A DNA stretch of 64,000 nt, from assembly GCA_965208685.1 (NCBI GenBank), contig CBDBPL010000007.1:1612001-1676000 (forward strand), in the 5' to 3' direction. This DNA is from JAJEFO01 sp965208685. GTDB taxonomy: Bacteria; Pseudomonadota; Alphaproteobacteria; Rhodobacterales; Rhodobacteraceae. The notes under the pieces were generated by a model. It did not search any database, was not told where the DNA came from, and saw only the letters and a list, made by a program, of their open reading frames with translations. Every line of letters starts with the position of its first letter. Position 1 is the first letter of the stretch. A program made the translations under genes and the position numbers. This document shows, piece after piece, positions 25,702 through 35,028 of the stretch.

Positions 25702-26192
25702 GGATCGAGCCCGAAATGAGCGAGGGCCGCGAGAGCCGTCACGCCGCATGCCGCGAAGACGCCGGCCCAAAGGTCGTCAAGCATGACCCCGATCGCGTCC
25801 CCACGACGGTCCGCAAGACCCACGAGCCATGGTTTCCAGATGTCGAACAGGCGGAACAGCAGGAATGCCGCAAGGATGCCAGGCCAAAGCCTCGTTGGTG
25901 GCGTGCCCGACAAAGTTGCGCCGATGGCGACCGGGAAGAGCGCAATCCATTGCCCCACGACTTCGTCAATGACGATCCAGCCCGGGTCGTGCGGCCCGCC
26001 TTCCTCGAACTCCCGTGCAATTGCCATGGTGCCACCCGCAAAAGCGGCAATGATCGCGACGGCAAGCAAAGCCGGTCCACCGATCTGCCAGAACGCCCAT
26101 GCCGCGGGAAGGGCGGCAAGCGATCCCCACGTACCAGGAGCGGGGCGCAGGAAGCCTGCATAGAAAAAACTGAGGACAAGGTGCCGAGTCAC
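25698..26192 (-). CDS. pgpA: phosphatidylglycerophosphatase A
   Basis: A 164-residue membrane phosphatase with the PgpA signatures SFFYAGFLRPAPGTWGSLAALP, GWIVIDEVVGQWIAL and FRLFDIWKPWLVGLADRRGDAIGVMLDDLWAG. It makes phosphatidylglycerol from phosphatidylglycerophosphate. GTG 26192 overlaps the ispF TGA by 4 bp, and its own stop overlaps the cinA start by 4 bp, so all three genes are translationally coupled. The upstream open frame inside ispF is not homologous. Confidence 0.93.
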   Translation of the reverse strand: MTRHLVLSFFYAGFLRPAPGTWGSLAALPAAWAFWQIGGPALLAVAIIAAFAGGTMAIAREFEEGGPHDPGWIVIDEVVGQWIALFPVAIGATLSGTPPTRLWPGILAAFLLFRLFDIWKPWLVGLADRRGDAIGVMLDDLWAGVFAACGVTALAALAHFGLDP

Positions 26193-26668
26193 TTCGCCAC
26201 CAGGGCGGCGGTGGCCATCGCAGCGATGCCTTCGCCACGGCCAATGAACCCCAGTTGCTCGGACGTTGTCGCCTTTACGCTGATTCGATCCAGGGCAAGA
26301 CCCATGATCTTGGAGAGCCGCGCCTGCATCGCGGGCACATGAGGACCGATCTTGGGAAATTCGCAAATGATCGTGGTGTCGACATTTGAAATCCGAAAGC
26401 GTCGCTTGTCGGCAAGCGCGACCGCATGCTCCAGGAACGTTGCGCTTTCCGCATCTTTCCATTGCGGGTCTGTCGGCGGAAAGTGCTGGCCTATGTCGCC
26501 CTCTGCCAGCGCGCCATAAACCGCATCGGTGATTGCGTGCATGGCGACGTCGGCGTCCGAATGGCCGGCGAGGCCGCGTTCATGGGGCACATGCACCCCG
26601 CAGAGCGTGACGTGATTGCCGGGACCAAACCGATGTACGTCAAAGCCGTTGCCTAGGCGAATGTCCAT
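26189..26668 (-). CDS. ispF: 2-C-methyl-D-erythritol 2,4-cyclodiphosphate synthase
   Basis: The 159-residue enzyme of the MEP isoprenoid pathway: GNGFDVHRF (metal Asp/His), LAGHSDADVAMHAITDAVYGALAEGDIGQHFPPTD, and the C-terminal VKATTSEQLGFIGRGEGIAAMA. It is intact and monofunctional. In many alphaproteobacteria ispD is fused to or directly upstream of ispF; here there is no ispD in the 900 bp upstream, so it must be encoded elsewhere. First gene of the unit with pgpA and cinA. Confidence 0.96.
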   Translation of the reverse strand: MDIRLGNGFDVHRFGPGNHVTLCGVHVPHERGLAGHSDADVAMHAITDAVYGALAEGDIGQHFPPTDPQWKDAESATFLEHAVALADKRRFRISNVDTTIICEFPKIGPHVPAMQARLSKIMGLALDRISVKATTSEQLGFIGRGEGIAAMATAALVAK

Positions 26669-27575
26669 GGCGGGCCGTGTCCTTCACTTGATGCCGCAAT
26701 GTCTATGCCGTGCCCGTGCTGCAGACAATGCCGGCCGGGCAAGTCAATCCCGAACTGGCATCCTTCATGCCCGCTGCGGCCATCATGGCGCTCCTCTGCG
26801 TCCGGCCGACTTTTCTCATCAAGTTCAGTTTCAAGGCCCCGAATGCAGTGCCATGCGGTCCGGCAAGACACTCAATCGTTGCACCAAGCCCGACGGCGGC
26901 GTACGCCAAGCCCACGTCACTTTCCGACTCGTCGGGGTCCTGCGTGGCGACGAATGGGCGCGTCACGTCACCGCGCGCAATTCAGGACGCCACTTCGCCC
27001 CGTCCGGAAAGGACTGGCTTGCGACTTGCCGACGCGTCGTCGTTCTTTCGGTGGACTGCGCGCCATGGGGTCCGAGTCCTCGCAGGCAATCGGGGCGACG
27101 TGCACGGCATTGCACGTCAATTGCAGCGACGCGAGAGCGTCGCTGCCGCTGCGCCGGCGTCGAAACGCGACGTTCAGGAAATCGACATTGACATCGCTTG
27201 CCGTCTTGACGTCTGCCCAACAGCATGATCTAAAAGGAAAAAATTCCGGATGATGCGCATGGGTGGGAGTGGCCCGATATCGGGTCATTTCCAGTCACAT
27301 GCTGCAATTGTTGCTCGGGCATGGTCGATGTGACGGTGCGCCGTGCAGAAGAAGGGACATGCGGAGCAGTGATTGACTCTGGGTTCTCGACATTTCCGTA
27401 TGGGCCGTCACTGATCTCGACGCCTTCTGAAGGACCGGGCGAAGTGCCGACGATTCCACATGCAGGCAATCCAGGGACTCAGCCCTGGAAGAGGTGTCAA
27501 TGTCAGATCCCGGGTCTGGTCCGCATGCACCGCGATGCTGCGGGTTCCGGCATCAATGTTCGCGGTGGTTCATGA
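26669..27575. other. 907-bp gene-free region between divergent ispF and ntrB
   Basis: In related genomes this interval usually holds ispD and dusB (nifR3), with dusB directly upstream of ntrB. I found no DusB, IspD or other family motifs in either strand here. The longest minus frame (26703-26966, 87 codons) and plus frame (26710-27228) have no recognised features. The region should contain the ispF and ntrBC promoters and may be a deletion scar or eroded genes. Confidence 0.5.
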
Positions 27576-28646
27576 ATGACCAAGTTCCAGGATGGCGTCT
27601 GGTTGTCGATACCCGTTCCTGCAATCCTGCTTGACGGGAAGGACAGGATCGTTGGGATGAATCCGGCGGCTGAGAGCTACCTGAATTCTTCGGCCCGGCA
27701 GTCAGTCGGCTTGTCCGCATTTGATGCATTTGCCACGGACGCGCCGATGAGCGAACACGCCGCAAGAGTTCGGCGCGAGCAGGCTCCGCTTTTCATGAAC
27801 AACATAAGTGTCGTCGCGGGCGACAACGTGTCCGAGCGCTGCGACATCAAGCTGGCACCCATGGTAGGCACAGCTGATCAACTCGTAATGCTGGTGGAAC
27901 CCAGGTTCGTGGGAGAACGGCTGAACCAGGCGATGTCCGGGAACTCGGCCGCCAGGTCCGCGATCGGCATGGCCGAAATGCTGGCGCACGAGATCAAGAA
28001 TCCGCTGGCAGGCATCACGGGCGCCGCGCAGCTCCTCGGCATGAACCTTTCCAAGGAGGATCTTGCGCTGACCGACCTGATCGTCAGCGAGGCGCGGCGC
28101 GTTCTGGGGCTCCTCGAACAGGTGGAGCAGTTCGGCAACCTGAGGCCGCCGGTTTGCCGGGCGGTCAATGTCCACGACCTCATTGTGCGTGCGAAGCGTT
28201 CCGCATCCGTGGGCTTCGCAGCCCACATGGAGCTGGTCGACGAGTTCGATCCGTCTCTGCCCTTGGTATGGGTGGACGAAGACCAGATGCTTCAGGTCTT
28301 CTCGAACCTGCTGAAGAACGCGGCCGAAGCGACAGGCGGTTCGCCCGGGCGCATCCTGATCCGCACATTCTACGACATGTCGTCGAAGATTCGGCGCAAT
28401 GGGCGGGCAACCCGACTGGCGCTCAACGTCGAGGTCGTTGATGACGGACCGGGCATTCCGTCGAACATCTTGCAGGGCATATTCGATCCCTTCGTCTCAG
28501 GCCGCGAGAACGGGACCGGTCTGGGCCTTGCCCTGGCATCGAAGATAGTTTCCGACCACGATGGCTGGATTTCCGCAAACAGCACGCCGGGCAAGACGGT
28601 CATTCGCTTGTCGCTTCCGGCTGCCCCGAAAGACCAGCAACAATAG
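27576..28646 (+). CDS. ntrB: nitrogen regulation sensor kinase NtrB
   Basis: This 356-residue soluble histidine kinase has an N-terminal PAS region (PVPAILLDGKDRIVGMNPAAESYL), the H-box MLAHEIKNPLAG with phospho-acceptor His138, the N-box NLLKNAAEAT, and G-boxes DDGPGIP and GTGLGLALA. NtrB phosphorylates or dephosphorylates NtrC under control of PII. ATG 27576 has no strong ribosome-binding site, but alternatives are absent. It is first in ntrB-ntrC-ntrY-ntrX; dusB, usually upstream, is missing. Confidence 0.95.
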   Translation: MTKFQDGVWLSIPVPAILLDGKDRIVGMNPAAESYLNSSARQSVGLSAFDAFATDAPMSEHAARVRREQAPLFMNNISVVAGDNVSERCDIKLAPMVGTADQLVMLVEPRFVGERLNQAMSGNSAARSAIGMAEMLAHEIKNPLAGITGAAQLLGMNLSKEDLALTDLIVSEARRVLGLLEQVEQFGNLRPPVCRAVNVHDLIVRAKRSASVGFAAHMELVDEFDPSLPLVWVDEDQMLQVFSNLLKNAAEATGGSPGRILIRTFYDMSSKIRRNGRATRLALNVEVVDDGPGIPSNILQGIFDPFVSGRENGTGLGLALASKIVSDHDGWISANSTPGKTVIRLSLPAAPKDQQQ

Positions 28647-28661
28647 CAAGGCGAGGCACCT

Positions 28662-30023
28662 ATGGATGGCACGGTACTGGTAGCTGACGACGACCGCACG
28701 ATCCGTACGGTGCTGACCCAGGCCCTGACACGCGGCGGCTGCAGGGTTCACGCCACATCTTCGCTTCTCACCCTGATGCGATGGGTCAACGAGGGAAAGG
28801 GCGACCTGGTGATCACCGACGTGATCATGCCGGACGGGAACGGAATCGAACTGGTTCCAGAGATCAAGTCGGTGCGTCCCGAACTGCCGGTCATCGTGAT
28901 CTCTGCTCAGAACACCATCGTTACGGCGATCCAGGCGACCGAGGCGGACGCATATCACTACTTGCCCAAGCCGTTCGATCTGCCCGACCTTATGAAGCGC
29001 GTGAGCCGGGTGCTTGCTGACAAGTCGCAGTCTCGCGCGCAAGCGTCCCGCGCGGACGAGTTCGAGGCCGATGACCTGCCTCTTGTCGGGCGCAGCCCGG
29101 CCATGCAGTCGCTCTATCAGGTGATTGCCCGAGTGATGAATGCCGATCTGCCGATATTGATCACTGGCGAAAGCGGGACGGGCAAGTCCCTCATTGCACG
29201 CACCATTCACGACCTGGGTGATCGACGCACCATGCCGCTCGTCAGCGCGACAGGAGCAGACTTCCATGATGCCGAGGAGCCGTCCTCTTTGGTGAGCCGG
29301 GCACGGAACGGAACCCTTTTGCTCGACGAAGTCGCTGATCTTCCGCTTGACGCGCAAACGCGCATTGTCCGCATGCTGGACGACTTGAAAGAAGACGGTC
29401 CGCGCATCATGGCGACCACGCAGGCCAACCTTGCAGCTGCCATGGACAAGGGCGGCTTTCGGCAAGACCTGTACTACCGGCTGAGCGGAATGACATTGAG
29501 ACTTCCGCCGCTTCGAGACCGGATCGACGACATCATGCTTCTTGCACGGCATTTCGCGCAGCGGGCCGAGCAGGACGGATTGCCAGCCCGTCAGTTTGAC
29601 AGCCATGCCGTCGAGCTTCTTCGTGCCTATTCCTGGCCCGGAAACGTTCGTCAGCTTGAAAACACCGTGCGACGGCTGATGCTCATGGGCGGCGAGATGC
29701 AAATCCTGCGATCCGACGTGAAGTCGGTTCTTGACAACCAGCCTGAAGTCGCGCCCAAGGCCGATGCCGATGACGGAGTGTCCACTTCGGTTGCCAAGCA
29801 TCTCCGGAGGTATTTTGACCTGCATGGCGGGCACCTTCCGCCCGCCGGGCTGTATCACCGGATTCTGCGCGAAGTCGAATTGCCGCTGATCGAAGCGGCA
29901 CTTGACGCCACGGGCGGAAACCAAGCCAAGTGCGCGGAACTGCTGGGCATCAATCGCAATACGCTGCGGAAAAAGATCACGGAACTCGACATTCGCGTGG
30001 CACGGCGCCGAAAATTGATGTAA
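28662..30023 (+). CDS. ntrC: nitrogen regulation response regulator NtrC, lacking GAFTGA
   Basis: The 453-residue regulator has a receiver domain with Asp53 (LVITDVIMPDG), an AAA+ domain with Walker A GESGTGKS (169-176) and Walker B LLLDE (219-223), and a Fis-type helix-turn-helix (GGNQAKCAELLGINRNTLRKK). The segment between Walker A and B is shortened and the GAFTGA loop that contacts sigma54 is absent. NtrC of Rhodobacter capsulatus is known to lack GAFTGA and to activate sigma70 promoters, so the same is likely here. It follows ntrB by 15 bp. Confidence 0.94.
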   Translation: MDGTVLVADDDRTIRTVLTQALTRGGCRVHATSSLLTLMRWVNEGKGDLVITDVIMPDGNGIELVPEIKSVRPELPVIVISAQNTIVTAIQATEADAYHYLPKPFDLPDLMKRVSRVLADKSQSRAQASRADEFEADDLPLVGRSPAMQSLYQVIARVMNADLPILITGESGTGKSLIARTIHDLGDRRTMPLVSATGADFHDAEEPSSLVSRARNGTLLLDEVADLPLDAQTRIVRMLDDLKEDGPRIMATTQANLAAAMDKGGFRQDLYYRLSGMTLRLPPLRDRIDDIMLLARHFAQRAEQDGLPARQFDSHAVELLRAYSWPGNVRQLENTVRRLMLMGGEMQILRSDVKSVLDNQPEVAPKADADDGVSTSVAKHLRRYFDLHGGHLPPAGLYHRILREVELPLIEAALDATGGNQAKCAELLGINRNTLRKKITELDIRVARRRKLM

Positions 30024-30123
30024 TTCGGCAACAATAGTGTGTCGAACCGGCGACCGCTGTTGCACGTCATCAACATGCAGCGGCGGCAGCGGGGCGCGAT
30101 ACAGCATCTGTACAGGATCCTCT

Positions 30124-32406
30124 GTGACCCAAAGAGCACGCACAACGTCGCCGATGATGGCCAGCCAGTTCTGGAAATTGCGTCGATTGCGCAGCGCCGG
30201 GCCATTGAGTCTCGTCATTCTGGGACCGGTCCTGGTTCTGGCCACCTTCCTCGTGCTTGGCCCGCTCGACGGCAGTGCTTCGCCGTTGACGCTGCGTCTC
30301 GTCTTCCTGGCGGACCTGGTCTATGTGTTGGCGGTTGCAGCCCTGGTCGCCAGGCGAATTGCCGCGATGATTGCCGCACGGCGCGCGAGGTCGGCCGGTT
30401 CCCGCCTGCACTTGAGGCTGACCGGTGTCTTTGCCCTGATTGCCTTCATACCGACAGCCATGGTGGCCATTTTCGCCGGACTGACGATCAATGTCGGGCT
30501 GGAGAGCTGGTTTTCCGAGAGGGTGAGCAGCGTTGTGAGGGCGTCCCTGTCGGCGGCCGTGGCCTATCAGGAAGACCAGCGACGGGACCTTGCCGAGGAT
30601 GCAGAGGCGCTGGCGGAGTTTCTGAACGCCCCGCGAATCAGGTCGGTCTTCGTTGACGACGGCGCACTCAGGCAATTGCTGGGGCAGGGGCAGAGCCGCG
30701 TGCAGCGCGGATTGCGGGAGGCATTCGTCATCGACGGTACCGGGGAAATCCGTGCCCGCGGCGAACGATCCTACCTGTTCGACTTCGAGATGCCGAGCGA
30801 GGAGGAGATTGCCGCGGCAACGGGTGGAGAGACGGTGATCATCGAAGACCTGGAGACGGACGAATTCCGGGCGCTCGTGATGCTTGCCGCCTTTCCGGAC
30901 CGGTACCTTTACGTGTCGCGCAACGTCGACGGCAAGATTCTCGGACTTCTGGACGAGGCGGCCGAAACGGCGAAGCTGTACAATGAACTGGAGGCAGCGC
31001 GCGGGCGGCTCGTCTTCGAGTTCGGCCTTCTTTACCTCGGCTTTGCCGTCATCCTCATCCTGGCGGCGATTTGGCTGGGCCTCTGGTTCGCCGAGCGGCT
31101 GTCACGGCCGGTCGGCCGTCTTGCCGGGGCAGCCCAGCGCGTCGGCGCAGGAGACCTCGACGTCCAGGTGCGCGAAGAAGCCGGCGATGACGAAATCGCC
31201 ATGCTTGGCCGCCTCTTCAACCAGATGACCCGGCAGCTCAAGGGCCAGCGCGAGCGACTGCTCGCGACGAACCAGCAGATCGAACGGCGGCGCCGGCTGT
31301 TCGACAGCGTGCTTTCCTCGGTGACTGCGGGCGTGATCGGCCTCGACACGCAGGGGCGTGTCACGTTCATCAACCGCTCGGCGGAGCGCATCCTCAAGAT
31401 CGAGGGTGACAGCCTGTCCGCGCCGTTGGAGAAGGCGGCGCCGGAATTCGGACCTCTGCTCCGGCGACTGAATGCAAGCGGCCGTGCTTCCGAGCAGGAC
31501 GAGGTCCGGGTGTCGCGGGGCGGCATTGCCGAATCCCTCCTGGTCCGAATTGCAAGGAGGCGAGGCGTGGAAGGCGAAGAGGAAGGATACGTGATCGCGT
31601 TCGATGACGTGACCGATCTCGTCACGGCCCAGCGTGTGGCGGCTTGGGGCGACGTGGCGCGAAGGATCGCGCACGAGATCAAGAATCCGCTGACCCCGAT
31701 CCAGCTTTCCGCGGGGCGGATCAAGAGGAAATTCCGCGCAGCCGCAGGAGATGAGGCCGACCAGCTTGACCAGATGACTGACGTGATCGTGCGTCAGACA
31801 GACGACCTGAGACGCATCGTGGACGAGTTTTCCAGGTTCGCGCGGATGCCGGAACCGGAGCGCAGCCGGCAGGACCTGGCCGCTGCCGTGCGGGATGTCG
31901 TGACCCTGCAAGAGACAACCGAGTCGCACGAGTTGATTTCGGAGATTCCGAAGACGCCTGTCTATGCCGATGTGGACAAGACGATGATGGGCCAGGCGCT
32001 GACAAACCTGATCAAGAATGCCGGGGAGGCCATTGAATGCGTCACGGAAAACGGATCATTCCCAGAAGGTTACACACCGAAAGTTCATGTAAGCTTGGAA
32101 GTCGACGGACAAGTCGCCCGCATTGCGGTTTCTGACAACGGGATCGGGCTGCCAGAAGACAGGTCGCGGCTCTTCGAGCCTTACGTGTCGACGCGTGCAA
32201 AGGGTACCGGATTGGGGCTCTCCATAGTGAAGAAGATCATAGAGGAACACGGAGGGTCGCTGGTCTTGACGGACGCCGACCCATTGGACGATTCAGGCCA
32301 GGTCGGGGCTCGCGCAGAAATCTGCCTGCCCTTGGCGACCGCGACCGGCATCGAGCAGGCCGGCGAGCTGGAGCTTGCCGAACGAGGGAGAGATTCAGAT
32401 GGGTGA
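30124..32406 (+). CDS. ntrY: membrane sensor histidine kinase NtrY
   Basis: About 760 residues. Two N-terminal membrane segments and further ones (LVILGPVLVLATFLVLG, LVFLADLVYVLAVAALVA, FALIAFIPTAMVAIFAGL, LLYLGFAVILILAAIWLGL) are followed by HAMP (RLSRPVGRLAGAAQRVGAGDLDV), PAS (VTAGVIGLDTQGRVTFIN), H-box RRIAHEIKNPLTPIQLSA and ATPase boxes NLIKNAGEA, DNGIGLP and GTGLGLSI. The pair NtrY/NtrX responds to nitrogen and redox state in alphaproteobacteria. GTG 30124 (AGGA 6 nt upstream) was preferred; ATG 30154 and 30157 are alternatives. The 3-prime end overlaps ntrX by 8 bp. Confidence 0.92.
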   Translation: MTQRARTTSPMMASQFWKLRRLRSAGPLSLVILGPVLVLATFLVLGPLDGSASPLTLRLVFLADLVYVLAVAALVARRIAAMIAARRARSAGSRLHLRLTGVFALIAFIPTAMVAIFAGLTINVGLESWFSERVSSVVRASLSAAVAYQEDQRRDLAEDAEALAEFLNAPRIRSVFVDDGALRQLLGQGQSRVQRGLREAFVIDGTGEIRARGERSYLFDFEMPSEEEIAAATGGETVIIEDLETDEFRALVMLAAFPDRYLYVSRNVDGKILGLLDEAAETAKLYNELEAARGRLVFEFGLLYLGFAVILILAAIWLGLWFAERLSRPVGRLAGAAQRVGAGDLDVQVREEAGDDEIAMLGRLFNQMTRQLKGQRERLLATNQQIERRRRLFDSVLSSVTAGVIGLDTQGRVTFINRSAERILKIEGDSLSAPLEKAAPEFGPLLRRLNASGRASEQDEVRVSRGGIAESLLVRIARRRGVEGEEEGYVIAFDDVTDLVTAQRVAAWGDVARRIAHEIKNPLTPIQLSAGRIKRKFRAAAGDEADQLDQMTDVIVRQTDDLRRIVDEFSRFARMPEPERSRQDLAAAVRDVVTLQETTESHELISEIPKTPVYADVDKTMMGQALTNLIKNAGEAIECVTENGSFPEGYTPKVHVSLEVDGQVARIAVSDNGIGLPEDRSRLFEPYVSTRAKGTGLGLSIVKKIIEEHGGSLVLTDADPLDDSGQVGARAEICLPLATATGIEQAGELELAERGRDSDG

Positions 32407-33814
32407 CATTCTGATTGTCGATGATGAGGAAGACATTCGGACTCTCATCTCGGACATTCTTGGTGACGAAGGATTCGACACCCGGCTGGCGGCGAATTCG
32501 GAAGAGGCGATGGCCGAGTTGAACCGGGACCCGCCGGGCCTGATGATTCTCGACATCTGGCTGAAAGACAGCCGCATGGACGGAATTGACATCCTGAAGG
32601 CCACGAAGCGCGACAATCCCGACATTCCGATCATCATCATTTCTGGGCATGGCAACATCGAGATTGCCGTCGCCGCCATCAAGCAGGGCGCCTACGACTT
32701 CATTGAGAAGCCGTTCAACATCGACCAGCTTCTGGTCGTGATCTCGCGGGCGATGGAAACTTCGCGGCTGCGGCGGGAAAACTCCGAACTTCGCCGCAAG
32801 GAGTTGCGGTCGGCAAACATCATCGGGTCGTCGTCTGCGTGCAAGGCGCTGAGATCACAGCTGGACAAGGTGACAAAGTCGAACGGGCGCGTGATGCTGA
32901 CCGGTCCGTCGGGATCTGGAAAGGAAATTGCAGCGCGCTACATCCATGCCAATTCGGACCGCGCCAGCGGACCGTTCGTTTCGGTCAGCTCGGCATCGAT
33001 CGAGCCGGACCGCATGGAAGAGGTTCTCTTCGGTCGCGAAAGCGCCGAGCGAGGAATCGAGCAAGGGCTGCTGGAGGAGGCGCATGGCGGCGTGGCCTTC
33101 TTCGGCGAAGTAGCGGACATGCCGCCAGGAACCCAGTCGAAGATTCTTCGCGTGCTGACCGAGCAGCAGTTTCAGCGTGTCGGGGGCGCGGACAAGGTGC
33201 GAGTCGACTTGCGCGTCATTTCCTCGACGACACGGAATCTTGAAGCCGAGGTTGAAGCCGGAAATTTCCGCGAAGAGCTTTTTCACAGGCTGAACGTCGT
33301 TCCGATCACGGTTCCCGGCCTCAGCGACCGCAGCGACGACATTCCCGAACTTGCACGGTACTTCATTGCGTCATTCAACAAGTCGCAGGGCCTTCCTTTG
33401 CGAAACCTTGCCGACGATGCGGTTGCAATGCTCCAGTCGATGAAGTGGCCCGGCAACGTGCGTCAGCTAAAGAACACGATCGAGAAAGTGCTGATTCTGG
33501 GAGCGGACAAGGGCGATATCACTGCGACTGAAGTCGAGGGCGAGAGCCGCAAGAAGGAGCAGGACAGCGGCCAGGCGGCATTGTCCGGAGACTTCACCAA
33601 CATGCCGCTTCGCCAAGCGCGCGAGATTTTCGAGCGAGAATACCTGAACACTCAGCTCAATCGTTTCGGGGGCAATATCAGCCGCGCGGCGAAGTTCGTG
33701 GGAATGGAACGCTCGGCTCTTCACCGCAAGCTCAAGTCACTGAATGTCATGGCTTCTGCGCGCAACGCCACGACGGAAGGAGCCATGCCGGATGATGTAG
33801 ACGAGGCGGTCTGA
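32399..33814 (+). CDS. ntrX: response regulator NtrX with altered Walker B motif
   Basis: The 471-residue protein has a receiver domain (Asp52 in MILDIWLKDSRMDG), an AAA+ domain with Walker A GPSGSGKE (169-176) and a C-terminal Fis-type helix-turn-helix (GGNISRAAKFVGMERSALHRKL). The Walker B aspartate is replaced: VAFFGEVADM has Gly236 where hhhhDE is expected. GAFTGA is also absent. This suggests weak or no ATP hydrolysis and no sigma54 activation. ATG 32399 follows GAGGGAGAG and lies inside the ntrY end. Normally trkA follows; here a 22-kb island intervenes. Confidence 0.93.
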   Translation: MGDILIVDDEEDIRTLISDILGDEGFDTRLAANSEEAMAELNRDPPGLMILDIWLKDSRMDGIDILKATKRDNPDIPIIIISGHGNIEIAVAAIKQGAYDFIEKPFNIDQLLVVISRAMETSRLRRENSELRRKELRSANIIGSSSACKALRSQLDKVTKSNGRVMLTGPSGSGKEIAARYIHANSDRASGPFVSVSSASIEPDRMEEVLFGRESAERGIEQGLLEEAHGGVAFFGEVADMPPGTQSKILRVLTEQQFQRVGGADKVRVDLRVISSTTRNLEAEVEAGNFREELFHRLNVVPITVPGLSDRSDDIPELARYFIASFNKSQGLPLRNLADDAVAMLQSMKWPGNVRQLKNTIEKVLILGADKGDITATEVEGESRKKEQDSGQAALSGDFTNMPLRQAREIFEREYLNTQLNRFGGNISRAAKFVGMERSALHRKLKSLNVMASARNATTEGAMPDDVDEAV

Positions 33815-34200
33815 GGCGCCAGCCGCCCCTCCGGCGCAGAATGTAGTGCCTAATCCGGCATGTGAATCATTCACAATCAATGCGTTACGGAAAAATGCCG
33901 TCGAAGTCAGGGGACGGCGAGGCGCACACAACCACGTTCGAAGTCACTACGCATGTCGTGGCCGGGCAGTGCCGTGCGGTGGAACTGTTCGGGAAGATCT
34001 GACCATTGTCATGGTCAGCTCCGTGAGTGCTTCATGACAAGCATCCAACGCAACATTTCACAGGCAAGGACTGCAGCGCGGGAATTCCGGCATTCGCTTC
34101 AAGCAAGCGAATGTCCGACACCGGACTCGTCATTCCTGTTCCCTGGTTTCCGGTTGGACCGCGCCTGGCGCGTGCAGTCGGCCGATTTTGCCGCAGGCCC
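33815..34200. other. convergent intergenic region with a perfect hairpin
   Basis: No gene seen. A perfect 9-bp inverted repeat, CATTCGCTT-CAAGC-AAGCGAATG at 34091-34113, lies between the convergent ntrX and EEP genes. There is no T-run after it, so it is not a textbook terminator, but it may stop or stabilise transcripts. This point marks the left edge of the accessory island. Confidence 0.5.
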
Positions 34201-34971
34201 TCAGGCCAGGAGTTCCAGCCTGGCCTCCAGCGCCACGTGATCTGATACGAAATCGCCGTTCTTGCCGTCCAGTGCCAGCCCAAGCAACTGCACTTCGAAC
34301 AGGTCCGTGGCGAAGATGAAATCGATCCACCGGACTGACGTCGCATCGTCGGCAAAATAAGGGCTGGAGCCGGGAAAGGTGTTGCGATTGCGGCGAAGGT
34401 CAGTGCCCGCGAACAGGTCGCGCAGCCCAAGCGCGCTGTCCGTGATGCTGGCAATCGGTGGTGACTCGGGCGTCGCATTGAAGTCACCGACCAGAAGGAT
34501 TGCGTCGGTCTGCCAGTGCTCGGCCGCAGTAGTCAGATGACCGATGATCGTTTTGCATTGGGCAAATCGTTCATCATGCTGCTCGTGGCGAAATGCAAGA
34601 TGCGTGTTGGCGACCAGCATTCTTTGCCCGTGATAGTCCAGTGCGGCGATCTGCAGCCTTCTCAGCCCGTCGCCTTCTGCCGGCGGCAACATGAAGCTCT
34701 CGAATGACAGCAATTCAAGGCGCGTCAGCGTGGCAAGCCCTTCTTCCCTGTCGTCCCACTGGTATTGCGAGGAATAGAGGCGCGTCATGTCCGGCACCCG
34801 AGTGCAAAGGAGGTCCGATTGCGGGCGGCCGGTGGGCGTGACTGGAGATACCTCCTGCAGGCACACGATTTCTGGCTGGGCATTGGACAAGTATCTGTCC
34901 AGCCGCCGCATCCGGTCGCGGAAATCCCGGTTCAGGTTCCACAGGTTCAGCGAGAAGATGTGGAATGCCAT
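34201..34971 (-). CDS. endonuclease/exonuclease/phosphatase (EEP) family protein
   Basis: A 256-residue EEP-fold hydrolase with the classic motifs SLNLWNLN (Asn), VCLQEVSP (metal Glu), VANTHLAF (His), LLVGDFNATPES (Asp/Asn), WIDFIFATDL and SDHVALEARLEL (Asp-His). The family cleaves phosphodiesters in nucleic acids, phosphoinositides or lipids. No signal peptide. It is the last gene of a minus-strand operon headed by the ABC transporter and two PHP metallohydrolases, which favours a small phosphodiester substrate over DNA repair. Gap of about 57 bp to the upstream gene. Confidence 0.85.
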   Translation of the reverse strand: MAFHIFSLNLWNLNRDFRDRMRRLDRYLSNAQPEIVCLQEVSPVTPTGRPQSDLLCTRVPDMTRLYSSQYQWDDREEGLATLTRLELLSFESFMLPPAEGDGLRRLQIAALDYHGQRMLVANTHLAFRHEQHDERFAQCKTIIGHLTTAAEHWQTDAILLVGDFNATPESPPIASITDSALGLRDLFAGTDLRRNRNTFPGSSPYFADDATSVRWIDFIFATDLFEVQLLGLALDGKNGDFVSDHVALEARLELLA

Positions 34972-35028
34972 GCCGCTTTGATCCTTACTCGTTTCCGGCG
35001 GGCCTCGGGCTGAGCGAAGAGAGCGTGT

